The position numbers were made by a program, and so were the translations under genes. From contig RFPF01000218.1 in NCBI GenBank assembly GCA_009926295.1, positions 1-5,399 of the forward strand: DNA of 5,399 nt, given 5' to 3'. Positions 1 through 4,507 of this stretch are shown here, in pieces. Numbering within the stretch: the stretch's first letter is position 1; the number at the start of each line of letters is the position of its first letter. Source of the DNA: Planctomycetia bacterium. Its GTDB lineage: Bacteria > Planctomycetota > Planctomycetia > Pirellulales > UBA1268. The notes beneath the pieces were generated by a model that saw nothing but the letters and a program-made list of their open reading frames with translations, had not been told where the DNA came from and made no database searches.

Positions 1-53
1 TCTCCCGCGTCACCCTCTGGTCGAAGATGAAACGCCTAGGCCTGGGCCGCTGA
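1..53 (+). CDS. C-terminal end of a Fis/NtrC-type sigma-54-dependent regulator (partial)
   Basis: Only the last 16 codons and the TGA stop (51-53) are inside the window; the reading frame starts at base 3. The visible tail reads SRVTLWSKMKRLGLGR. This matches the recognition helix of the Fis-type helix-turn-helix that ends NtrC-family activators, where forms like 'SRxTLWRKMKRLGI' are typical. Such proteins usually carry a receiver domain, a sigma-54-interacting AAA+ ATPase and this DNA-binding end, and activate sigma-54 promoters. Only the DNA-binding end is seen here, so the upstream domains and the signal sensed are unknown. A shorter Fis-only protein cannot be excluded. The next gene is on the opposite strand and ends 17 bases away. 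Confidence 0.7.
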   Translation, partial: SRVTLWSKMKRLGLGR

Positions 54-63
54 GCGCTAGCGC
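54..63. repeat. Perfect 10-bp palindrome between two convergent genes
   Basis: GCGCTAGCGC fills most of the 17-base gap between the regulator stop (51-53) and the stop of the FDX-ACB fragment (71-73). It has no T-run on either side, so it is at best a weak part of a bidirectional terminator and may be chance in GC-rich DNA. Confidence 0.3.
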
Positions 64-70
64 GACGACC

Positions 71-439
71 TCAGCCACGCAGCACGGCGCCGGTCGCCTT
101 GGCGGCGGCGGCGACCATGCGCTGGCCGATGGCGTCGATTTCGGCCTCGGTCAGCGTGCGTTCGGCCGGCTGCAGCCGCACCGCGAGCGCAACCGACTTG
201 TGGCCTTCGGGCAGTCCCTTGCCGTCGTAGACGTCGAAGACGGCGACCGACAGGATCGAGGCCTGCGCGGCGATCTCCTTGGCGACGCCGCGGATCGCGC
301 GCACCAGCTTCTCGGACTCGACGGCCGTGCCGACCAGGAAGGCGAAGTCGCGCTCGACCGGTTGCAGCGCGGCGAGCTTCAGCAGCCCGCCGCCGGCGTC
401 GCCTGATCCGGTGCCGGCTGTCGCGGCTCCCGCACCCAC
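71..439 (-). CDS. pheT: Standalone FDX-ACB domain: C-terminal fragment of Phe-tRNA synthetase beta subunit
   Basis: The 122-residue product has a Gly/Ala-rich leader (residues 1-18) followed by a complete ferredoxin-fold anticodon-binding (FDX-ACB) domain at about 20-121. Recognisable blocks are LQPVERDFAFLV (25-36), VFDVYDGKGLPEGHKS (67-82), AVRLQPAERTLTEAEI (86-101) and the closing KATGAVLRG. This is the B8 domain that ends bacterial PheT, which normally has about 650-850 residues and pairs with PheS to charge tRNA-Phe. The wording of these blocks is closest, from memory, to alphaproteobacterial PheT. Nothing upstream on this strand resembles the B1-B7 domains: the frame stops at 569-571 and again at 593-595, and the other two frames hold no PheT sequence. 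The only in-frame start is GTG (437-439), without a clear Shine-Dalgarno. It is therefore either a truncated pheT remnant, possibly transferred, or a free-standing FDX-ACB protein. The domain call is firm; whether the gene is expressed is open. Confidence 0.75.
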   Translation of the reverse strand: MGAGAATAGTGSGDAGGGLLKLAALQPVERDFAFLVGTAVESEKLVRAIRGVAKEIAAQASILSVAVFDVYDGKGLPEGHKSVALAVRLQPAERTLTEAEIDAIGQRMVAAAAKATGAVLRG

Positions 440-692
440 CCAGCCGTCGGTCGCCGCACCTCCGGCCCAGTTGCCGGCCGCCCCGCCGCTGCCTGCCGCT
501 CCACCGCTGCCCGGTGCCCCGCCCGCGCCGGTTTCTCCGAATCCGCCGCCGCGCCGCCCGGACCCGGGCTACCGCCCGGGGGGCACGTCGAGTTATCGCC
601 CCACCCGCGCGATCCTCGTCGAGGGTGGCGCGACGCCGCCCGCGGCCGTCCGCCAGGCATCGTTCGAGACACCCGCACCACCCGTTCGGTAG
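387..692 (+). pseudogene. Possible 3' remnant of a Pro/Ala-rich protein gene
   Basis: This + frame is open from inside the FDX-ACB fragment to TAG (690-692). From about 387 it becomes strongly Pro/Ala-rich, including a threefold AAPPLP-like repeat, and ends in a more ordinary segment with DPGYRPGGTSSYRPTRAIL. That tail has the look of the disordered C-termini of planctomycete secreted or envelope hypothetical proteins (my recollection, not a search). The frame shares its wobble position with the minus-strand FDX-ACB frame, so the Gly/Ala leader of that ORF is simply the antisense image of this stretch. The first in-frame ATG (279) lies inside the FDX-ACB coding region and is probably not genuine. 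I read it as a possible gene end whose 5' part was lost or replaced; a non-coding spacer is the alternative. It ends 25 bases before the phytase-like gene. Confidence 0.3.
477..530 (+). repeat. Three imperfect 18-bp tandem repeats (AAPPLP unit)
   Basis: Three in-phase 18-base units at 477-494, 495-512 and 513-530 translate on the + strand as AAPPLP, AAPPLP and GAPPAP. The units diverge mostly at wobble positions. Read on the other strand they give Gly/Ala/Ser-rich sequence. This is the pattern of a low-complexity protein linker expanded by slippage. Confidence 0.5.
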
Positions 693-705
693 GCGATCTG
701 CCTGG

Positions 706-711
706 TACGAT
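706..711 (+). promoter_or_regulatory. Candidate -10 box for a leaderless phytase-like transcript
   Basis: TACGAT sits 6 bases before the ATG at 718, so a transcript started at the usual distance would begin at or next to the start codon. The region upstream of the ATG has no Shine-Dalgarno sequence, which fits leaderless translation. The matching -35 region (around 683-689) is weak. Confidence 0.25.
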
Positions 712-717
712 TCGGCG

Positions 718-1764
718 ATGCCCGCCGCTCGAGCGACCGCCGCGTGCCTGCTCGTCGCCATCGCGTCGGCGACCGGCTTCGGCGAACCGGGAAACCCTTC
801 GCCAGGCGATTCCGGACCGATCGTCGCCTATCGCGGGGCGGTCGCTCTGCCGGAGGACGTGGCGGCAGCGGACGGAACGCGAGTGTCCCTCACGGGCCTC
901 AGTGGCATCGCGTGGTTGGGCGGCGACCGCTACGTCGCCGTCATGGACAACAGCGCCCGGCTGCTTCGTCTCAGCCTCGAGATCGCGGCGGACGGCGCGC
1001 CTCGTGAAGCGGCTGACTTCGAGGTGGTGACTGTCGCCGCCGCGCACGACTACGAGGACATCGCCCCGCTCGCCGGCGGCGAACCGGGCGTGTTCCTCTG
1101 CGAGGAGGACACGCCCGCGATCCACGGCTTTCGATTTTCCGACGGAGCCGCCGTCGCGTCGCCTCCCCTGCCCGCGGTGTTCCGCGGGCGCCGGTCGAAC
1201 CGCGGACCCGAGGCGCTCGCGCTCGATCCGGACGGCCGGCACCTGTGGACGGCCAACGAGGAGGCGCTGGAAGCGGATGGCGCTGCCGCCGTGCCCGGCA
1301 TGGGCACGGTCGTTCGGCTGGCGCGGCTGCCGCTGACGCGGGGAGCCGCGGCGTTCGAGGCCGCCTACCGAGTCGATCCGCCCCACGCCTGCGTCGAGGT
1401 GCTGCCCGGGCCGACGCTTTCCGGTGTGGTGGCCATCGTGCCGCTCGGCGGCGGCCGGCTGCTCGTCCTCGAACGCAGCGGCCGCGCGGGGCTGCCGCCG
1501 TTCGAGAACCGCATCTACCGGGTCGACACCGCCGGGGCCCGCGACGTGTCGCGGGTGGCCCGGGGTCTGGCCGATCGGCCCGAGACCATGCTCGACAAGA
1601 CGTTGCTCTGGTCAGGCGCGCTGGGGATCAACATCGAAGGGCTGTGCCTCGGCCCGAAGCTTGCCGGGGGGCGTCGTGCCCTCGTCGCGATAGCCGACAA
1701 CGGCGGCCTCGGCACGCCGACACAGGTCGCGGGCTTCGAGCTGTCGGCCGTCACCAACCCATGA
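718..1764 (+). CDS. Exported esterase-like activity of phytase family protein
   Basis: The 348-residue product begins with a signal-peptide-like stretch: a short positive N-terminus, a hydrophobic core ACLLVAIASATG (9-20), and probable cleavage near residues 18-22. The rest fits the 'esterase-like activity of phytase' family (Pfam PF13449), a beta-propeller-like fold related to 3-phytases. Supporting blocks are GLSGIAWLGGDRYVAVMDN (60-78), DYEDIAPL (111-118), NRGPEALALDPDGRHLW (161-177), LLVLERSG (248-255), NIEGLCLGP (305-313) and ADNGG (326-330). The recurring acidic positions are those expected to bind metal in this family. It probably acts in the periplasm on an unknown, perhaps phosphate-ester, substrate; few members have been tested biochemically. 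ATG 718 was chosen because it puts the signal peptide at the N-terminus; the upstream in-frame ATG at 514 would add an Arg-rich, unlikely leader. The 3' end overlaps the convergent gene by 14 bases. Confidence 0.85.
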   Translation: MPAARATAACLLVAIASATGFGEPGNPSPGDSGPIVAYRGAVALPEDVAAADGTRVSLTGLSGIAWLGGDRYVAVMDNSARLLRLSLEIAADGAPREAADFEVVTVAAAHDYEDIAPLAGGEPGVFLCEEDTPAIHGFRFSDGAAVASPPLPAVFRGRRSNRGPEALALDPDGRHLWTANEEALEADGAAAVPGMGTVVRLARLPLTRGAAAFEAAYRVDPPHACVEVLPGPTLSGVVAIVPLGGGRLLVLERSGRAGLPPFENRIYRVDTAGARDVSRVARGLADRPETMLDKTLLWSGALGINIEGLCLGPKLAGGRRALVAIADNGGLGTPTQVAGFELSAVTNP

Positions 1765-2077
1765 CCATGTTCGACTCGATCACCTTGCGGGCGCGGTCGA
1801 GGTCGTCGCCGGTCTCGTGCATGTACAGCCGGATGGCGTGGAGTTTGTCGCCGGACGCCTTCGCGAGGCACTCGCGGGCGGTGTGGCACGGGTCGCTCGG
1901 GGAAGTCGTCAGCCCCAGTGCCGACTTGGAGATGACCCACGTATCACGCGGCCGTCGCGTGAGCCGCACGACCTTCTCCTCCGGGTAGGCCTCCACCACG
2001 ACCGCGGCGGCGGCCTGCTCGTCGGCCGCCCACGAGATGATGATGTGGCCGGTGGTCTCGATCTCGAAGAGCGGCAT
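1751..2077 (-). CDS. Conserved-looking 108-residue hypothetical protein
   Basis: I do not recognise a named family. The start MPLFEIETTGHIIISWA is preceded, 7 bases before the ATG, by a GGAGG Shine-Dalgarno (2085-2089) and by a good promoter (2103-2131), which makes the start firm although the frame stays open further upstream. The first half (about 1-55) alternates polar and aliphatic residues as in a small beta sheet. The second half (about 61-108) is charged and probably helical, with Cys64 and Cys70 and the segment KLHAIRLYMHETGDDLDRA (78-96). There is no signal peptide or membrane segment, so it is probably cytoplasmic. Its composition (Lys, Ile, Thr, acidic residues) is that of a real folded protein and unlike the Arg/Ala-rich shadow frames around it. 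It converges on the phytase-like gene, and its stop lies inside that gene's last codons. Confidence 0.8.
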   Translation of the reverse strand: MPLFEIETTGHIIISWAADEQAAAAVVVEAYPEEKVVRLTRRPRDTWVISKSALGLTTSPSDPCHTARECLAKASGDKLHAIRLYMHETGDDLDRARKVIESNMVMGW

Positions 2078-2084
2078 GCTGCGG

Positions 2085-2089
2085 CCTCC
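2085..2089 (-). promoter_or_regulatory. Shine-Dalgarno site of the 108-residue hypothetical
   Basis: On the minus strand GGAGG lies 7 bases before ATG 2075-2077. It is the clearest ribosome binding site in the window and decides the start against the longer open frame upstream. Confidence 0.7.
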
Positions 2090-2102
2090 GTATGGCAGGC
2101 TG

Positions 2103-2131
2103 ACCTTACGCCAGTCGCTCGGGGCCGTCAA
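2103..2131 (-). promoter_or_regulatory. Sigma-70-type promoter for the 108-residue hypothetical
   Basis: On the minus strand TTGACG (2126-2131) and TAAGGT (2103-2108) are separated by exactly 17 bases. A start of transcription near 2096 would give a leader of about 19 nt that carries the GGAGG site. The spacing and the downstream Shine-Dalgarno support each other. Confidence 0.55.
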
Positions 2132-2161
2132 TTGTCCATCGTCTCGGCGTCCGACTACCAT
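2132..2161 (+). promoter_or_regulatory. Weak candidate promoter for the TPR gene
   Basis: TTGTCC (2132-2137) and TACCAT (2156-2161) are 18 bases apart on the + strand, in the 134-base gap between the two divergent genes. The boxes are imperfect. The -35 box abuts that of the divergent promoter, so the two could share regulation. Confidence 0.25.
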
Positions 2162-2211
2162 GAACCCCCGGAGCCCGTGAGCGGCTTCCCGGAAGCGGTG
2201 CAGGACACGCC

Positions 2212-3126
2212 ATGCGGTACGATCGCGACGGGTTTCCGATTCCCCCCGGCTTCGACGTCGAATCCCCGCGAAGCCCGCCGCCGGTTCTCGAGCCCGCTTC
2301 AGCGCCGCGGCGGGGCGGCAAGCGGCTCGTGCTGGCCGCCGTCGCGATCGCCGTCCTCGCCGCGATCGCCATGCCCGAAGCGCTGCGGCTCGTCCGTCAC
2401 CTCGTGGTGAACTGGTCGCTGGAGCGGGCTGCGGCGTGCGAGGCGCGTGACGACGTCGGCGGCGCCGTGGTGGAACTTGGCCGGGCACTCCGCTGGCGCG
2501 GCGCCGACGCCGACCTGCTCTGTCTGCGGGCGATGCTCCGGCTGGAGGATCAGGATGCAGCGGGAGCCCTCGACGACGCCGAGGCGGCCGCTGCGGAGGC
2601 ACCGCTGGCCGTGCAGCCGCTGCGGGTGCGGGCGCTCGCCCACGTGGTGCTCGGGCATGCCGACGACGCGCTGGCGGCAGCCGGCCGGGTCGTGGAACTG
2701 GCGACGCCCGGGGATGCCGAGGCGCTGAACTTTCGGGCATACGTGCGGGCGCTCGTCGGCCGCGAGATCCCCGAAGCACTCGCCGACATCGAGGCGGCGA
2801 TCGTCGCCGTCGGGGACGCCCCTCCGGAACTGCTCGACACGCGGGGCTACGTTCTGTTCCTCGCGGGCCGCACGCAGGAGGCGATCGACCAGTTCAACCT
2901 CGCCATCGACGGAATGCGGCAGCACCGTCGGGAGTTCACCCGGATCGCCGACCGGATCGACCCCGACGAGTTCGCCCGCAGGCTGCGGGCACTCGACCAC
3001 GGGCTCGCCGTGATGCTCCACCACCGTGCGCTCGCCTGCGAGAAGGCGGGGCTCGTCGAGCAGGCGAAGCAGGATTTCGAACTGGCGCGAAAAAAGGGCT
3101 TCGATCCCTCGCGCGGGATCATGTGA
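2212..3126 (+). CDS. Membrane-anchored TPR repeat protein
   Basis: The 304-residue protein has a short N-terminal segment MRYDRDGFPIPPGFDVE followed by a Pro-rich stretch to about residue 33. A single hydrophobic helix (RLVLAAVAIAVLAAIA, 38-53) follows a basic RRGGKR, suggesting an N-in membrane anchor with the rest outside the cytoplasm. Residues about 70-300 are helical repeats of tetratricopeptide type: about 70-100, 101-134, 135-167, 170-203, 204-237 (RGYVLFLAGRTQEAIDQFNL is the best match, 211-230) and 267-300 (HHRALACEKAGLVEQAKQDF, 270-289). TPRs bind other proteins; no partner can be read from the sequence. The protein has no enzymatic motif. The ATG at 2212 is the first in frame and gives the anchored topology; no strong Shine-Dalgarno is visible. 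It is divergent from the small hypothetical and followed by tRNA-Asp. The fold is clear; the specific role is unknown. Confidence 0.85.
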   Translation: MRYDRDGFPIPPGFDVESPRSPPPVLEPASAPRRGGKRLVLAAVAIAVLAAIAMPEALRLVRHLVVNWSLERAAACEARDDVGGAVVELGRALRWRGADADLLCLRAMLRLEDQDAAGALDDAEAAAAEAPLAVQPLRVRALAHVVLGHADDALAAAGRVVELATPGDAEALNFRAYVRALVGREIPEALADIEAAIVAVGDAPPELLDTRGYVLFLAGRTQEAIDQFNLAIDGMRQHRREFTRIADRIDPDEFARRLRALDHGLAVMLHHRALACEKAGLVEQAKQDFELARKKGFDPSRGIM

Positions 3127-3169
3127 AGCCGCGAATTCCCTTCGCTCTTCCGGCCGGCCTGCGGGGCGT

Positions 3170-3175
3170 TATACT
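3170..3175 (+). promoter_or_regulatory. -10 box of the tRNA-Asp promoter
   Basis: TATACT (within CGTTATACTCG) is a near-consensus -10 box in otherwise very GC-rich spacer, 51 bases before the first base of the tRNA. The -35 candidate TTCCGG (3148-3153, 16-base spacing) is poor. Transcription would begin near 3182 and leave a leader of about 45 nt to be trimmed by RNase P. Confidence 0.45.
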
Positions 3176-3226
3176 CGCTCCCGCGAGGCTTTCGTCCCGA
3201 TGGTGCGTCGATCACGGCGGCCACAC

Positions 3227-3300
3227 GGGGGTGTAGCTCAGTTGGTTAGAGCGCCAGCCTGTCACGTTGGAGGCCGCGGGTTCGAGTCCCGTCACCCTCG
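3227..3300 (+). tRNA. tRNA-Asp (anticodon GUC)
   Basis: The 74 bases fold into a complete cloverleaf. The acceptor stem is 3227-3233 with 3293-3299 (one G-U pair). The D arm is 3236-3252 with loop AGTTGGTTA. The anticodon stem is 3254-3258 with 3266-3270, and the loop CTGTCAC places GTC at 3261-3263. The T arm is 3276-3292 with loop TTCGAGT. G3300 is the discriminator base, a known identity element for aspartyl-tRNA synthetase. CCA is not encoded (CTT follows), so it must be added by nucleotidyltransferase. A five-T run at 3302-3306 follows directly but has no separate terminator hairpin. Confidence 0.97.
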
Positions 3301-3359
3301 CTTTTTCGCCCGCGTCGCTTCGTGTCCGCCGTTCCCCGCTTTCTCCTGCCCGGCCGCCG

Positions 3360-4148
3360 GTGCCTCGAACTGCCGTCATCACGGGCGCGGCCAGCGGGCT
3401 GGGAGCGGCTCTCGCGCGGCTGCTGGCCGCCGAAGGCTGGCACCTCGCGGCCGTCGATCTCCCCGCCAGCCGCGGTGCACTCGAGCGGGTGGCGTCCGGC
3501 TCCGGCACGCTCATTGAGCCGTTTGACGTCCGCGACGCCGAAGCGTGGCGGCGGTTTCGCTCGCGGCTGCGCGACGCGTGGCCCCGGCTCGACCTCGTCG
3601 TCAATGCGGCCGGCGTCGGAGCCACCGCGACGGTCGGTCTCCTGCCGGAGTCGCAGTGGAGCCGCGTAATCGACACGAATCTCATCGGCACCGCACTCGG
3701 TTGCGAGACATTTCTCCCCTGGCTCCGCGAGCATCCCGGCGGGTCGCGGGTGGTGAACGTCGCGTCGATCGCCGGGCTCCTCGCGATGCCGTCGATGGCC
3801 GCCTACTCCGCGAGCAAGGCCGGCGTCATCGCACTCTCGGAGTCGATCGCCGCCGAGTGCCCGGCCGGGAGGCCCGGGGTCACCATCGTCTGCCCGGGCT
3901 TCTTCCGCTCGGGGCTGCTCGACACATGGCACTTCGCGGCGGCGCGCGAGGCCCGCGAGGCACATCGCCGGATGGAAGCGACACGGTTCGACGCTCCCGC
4001 CCTCGCCCGCCGCATCCGCCGCGCGATCGACCGCGACGAGCGATATGTGGTGGAGGGCCTGCAGGCCCGCTGGCTGTGGCGGCTCAAGCGGCTCGCCCCA
4101 CGCACGACGACAGCCCTCTTGAACCGCATCTACCGCCGGCTCGGCTGA
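3360..4148 (+). CDS. Short-chain dehydrogenase/reductase (SDR family, classical type)
   Basis: The 262-residue product has the full classical SDR motif set. These are the cofactor loop TGAASGLG (8-15), the adenine-pocket Asp57 in FDV, NAAG (82-85), the catalytic Asn107 in DTNLIG, Ser136 in VNVASIAG, and Tyr149 with Lys153 in YSASK, followed by PG (179-180). Asp33 at the end of strand beta-2 suggests NAD(H) rather than NADP(H). The family oxidises alcohols or reduces ketones; the substrate is not readable here. The C-terminus (about 200-262) is Arg-rich and helical, ending ALLNRIYRRLG, which might touch membranes. The GTG at 3360 is chosen because it puts strand beta-1 (RTAVITG) right at the N-terminus; the upstream in-frame ATG at 3267 lies inside tRNA-Asp and cannot be the start. 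No Shine-Dalgarno is evident. The gene starts 59 bases after the tRNA, so read-through from the tRNA promoter is possible. Confidence 0.9.
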   Translation: MPRTAVITGAASGLGAALARLLAAEGWHLAAVDLPASRGALERVASGSGTLIEPFDVRDAEAWRRFRSRLRDAWPRLDLVVNAAGVGATATVGLLPESQWSRVIDTNLIGTALGCETFLPWLREHPGGSRVVNVASIAGLLAMPSMAAYSASKAGVIALSESIAAECPAGRPGVTIVCPGFFRSGLLDTWHFAAAREAREAHRRMEATRFDAPALARRIRRAIDRDERYVVEGLQARWLWRLKRLAPRTTTALLNRIYRRLG

Positions 4149-4288
4149 ACGTCCGCCGCCAACGTGCCCAACCCGGCTCGTGACTGCCCAGACCCCCTCG
4201 CCGGACGTTCGCCTCAGCCCTCCAGGCATCGGCTCTCTGCATGTCCGCTTCACTTCGCCATCCTCGCCTGCGCTCGCTCCCATAGCCC

Positions 4289-4345
4289 GGCTCGAGGGCA
4301 TGGGCAGCCCCGAGCCTCCCCGTTTTCAGTTGAGGAGGCTTCGGT
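4289..4345. repeat. Two overlapping, mutually exclusive hairpins at the centre of the element
   Basis: Hairpin I pairs GGCTCG (4289-4294) and GGGC (4296-4299) with GCCC (4307-4310) and CGAGCC (4311-4316): 10 pairs, one bulged A, 7-base loop. Hairpin II pairs CCGA (4310-4313) and GCCTCC (4314-4319) with GGAGGC (4334-4339) and TCGG (4342-4345), with unpaired T at 4340-4341 and a 14-base loop. Both need 4310-4316, so only one can form at a time. Neither is followed by a T-run, so neither is a standard intrinsic terminator. Confidence 0.45.
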
Positions 4346-4390
4346 CTCCCCGTGTCCCGGGAGCCGGCGTGAGATGACAAGCGTAGGCAG

Positions 4391-4451
4391 GATGCCGGAG
4401 CGCAGGCATCTCCGAGTGAACGGAGCCCATGGATGGGCGCAGTGAACGTCC
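4391..4451. repeat. String of small hairpins with recurring AGTGAA/AGCGCA loops
   Basis: Consecutive palindromic units are: GATGCC/GGCATC around GGAGCGCA (4391-4410); TCCG/CGGA around AGTGAA (4411-4424); GCCCAT/ATGGGC (4425-4438); and GGGCG/CGTCC around CAGTGAA (4435-4451, one G-U pair, overlapping the previous unit). The same loop hexamers occur on the other strand in the facing arm (AGTGAA at 4249-4254, AGCGCA at 4269-4274). Confidence 0.5.
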
Positions 4452-4507
4452 GGCGATGGGATCGGGGAGCCCGAAGCCGGCTTCACCGACTCGAGCCCGG
4501 CGGGCGC

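Larger units (their letters stand above)
4168..4505. repeat. Imperfect inverted-repeat element filling the gap between SDR and kinase genes
   Basis: No gene is visible in the roughly 360 bases between the two genes. Two diverged arms face each other, about 4168-4264 and 4389-4505. Their best match is a 13-base perfect inverted pair, TCGCCGGACGTTC (4198-4210) with GAACGTCCGGCGA (4444-4456). Similarity continues on both sides: AGGATG at the inner ends (4390-4394 with the preceding A, and the complement of 4259-4264) and CGAGCC plus GG at the outer ends (complement of 4172-4180, and 4492-4500). The arms differ by several small indels. No transposase or clear target-site duplication is seen. It could be a decayed mobile repeat, a structured RNA, or a bidirectional terminator region for the two convergent genes. 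Confidence 0.55.

Noticed and set aside
514..717. Upstream ATG start for the phytase-like gene
   Set aside because: It would put an Arg-rich stretch of about 68 residues before a good signal peptide; ATG 718 is the better start.
379..1386. 335-codon open frame on the minus strand antisense to the phytase-like gene
   Set aside because: Arg/Gly-rich composition without family motifs; it is the shadow of a real gene with recognisable domains on the other strand.
2078..2779. Upstream extension of the small minus-strand gene to a 342-residue protein
   Set aside because: The extension is Arg/Pro/Ala-rich, lies antisense to the TPR gene, and precedes a clear promoter, Shine-Dalgarno and ATG at 2077.
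3301..3310. T-run after tRNA-Asp as an intrinsic terminator
   Set aside because: There is no GC-rich hairpin between the tRNA and the five Ts; only the T-arm and acceptor stem precede it, so a dedicated terminator cannot be claimed.
3267..3359. Upstream ATG start for the dehydrogenase
   Set aside because: The ATG lies inside the tRNA-Asp gene, and the added residues are not part of the SDR fold, which begins right after GTG 3360.
4391..4451. CRISPR-like array
   Set aside because: The stems differ from unit to unit and there is no constant direct repeat with unique spacers; it is a chain of palindromes.
4164..4486. Short open frames on both strands in the gap between dehydrogenase and kinase
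   Set aside because: They run through inverted repeats, have no Shine-Dalgarno or family resemblance, and several overlap each other in different frames.
4168..4505. Insertion sequence or complete MITE
   Set aside because: No transposase and no convincing target-site duplication are visible; the arms are diverged with indels, so only 'inverted-repeat element' is supported.
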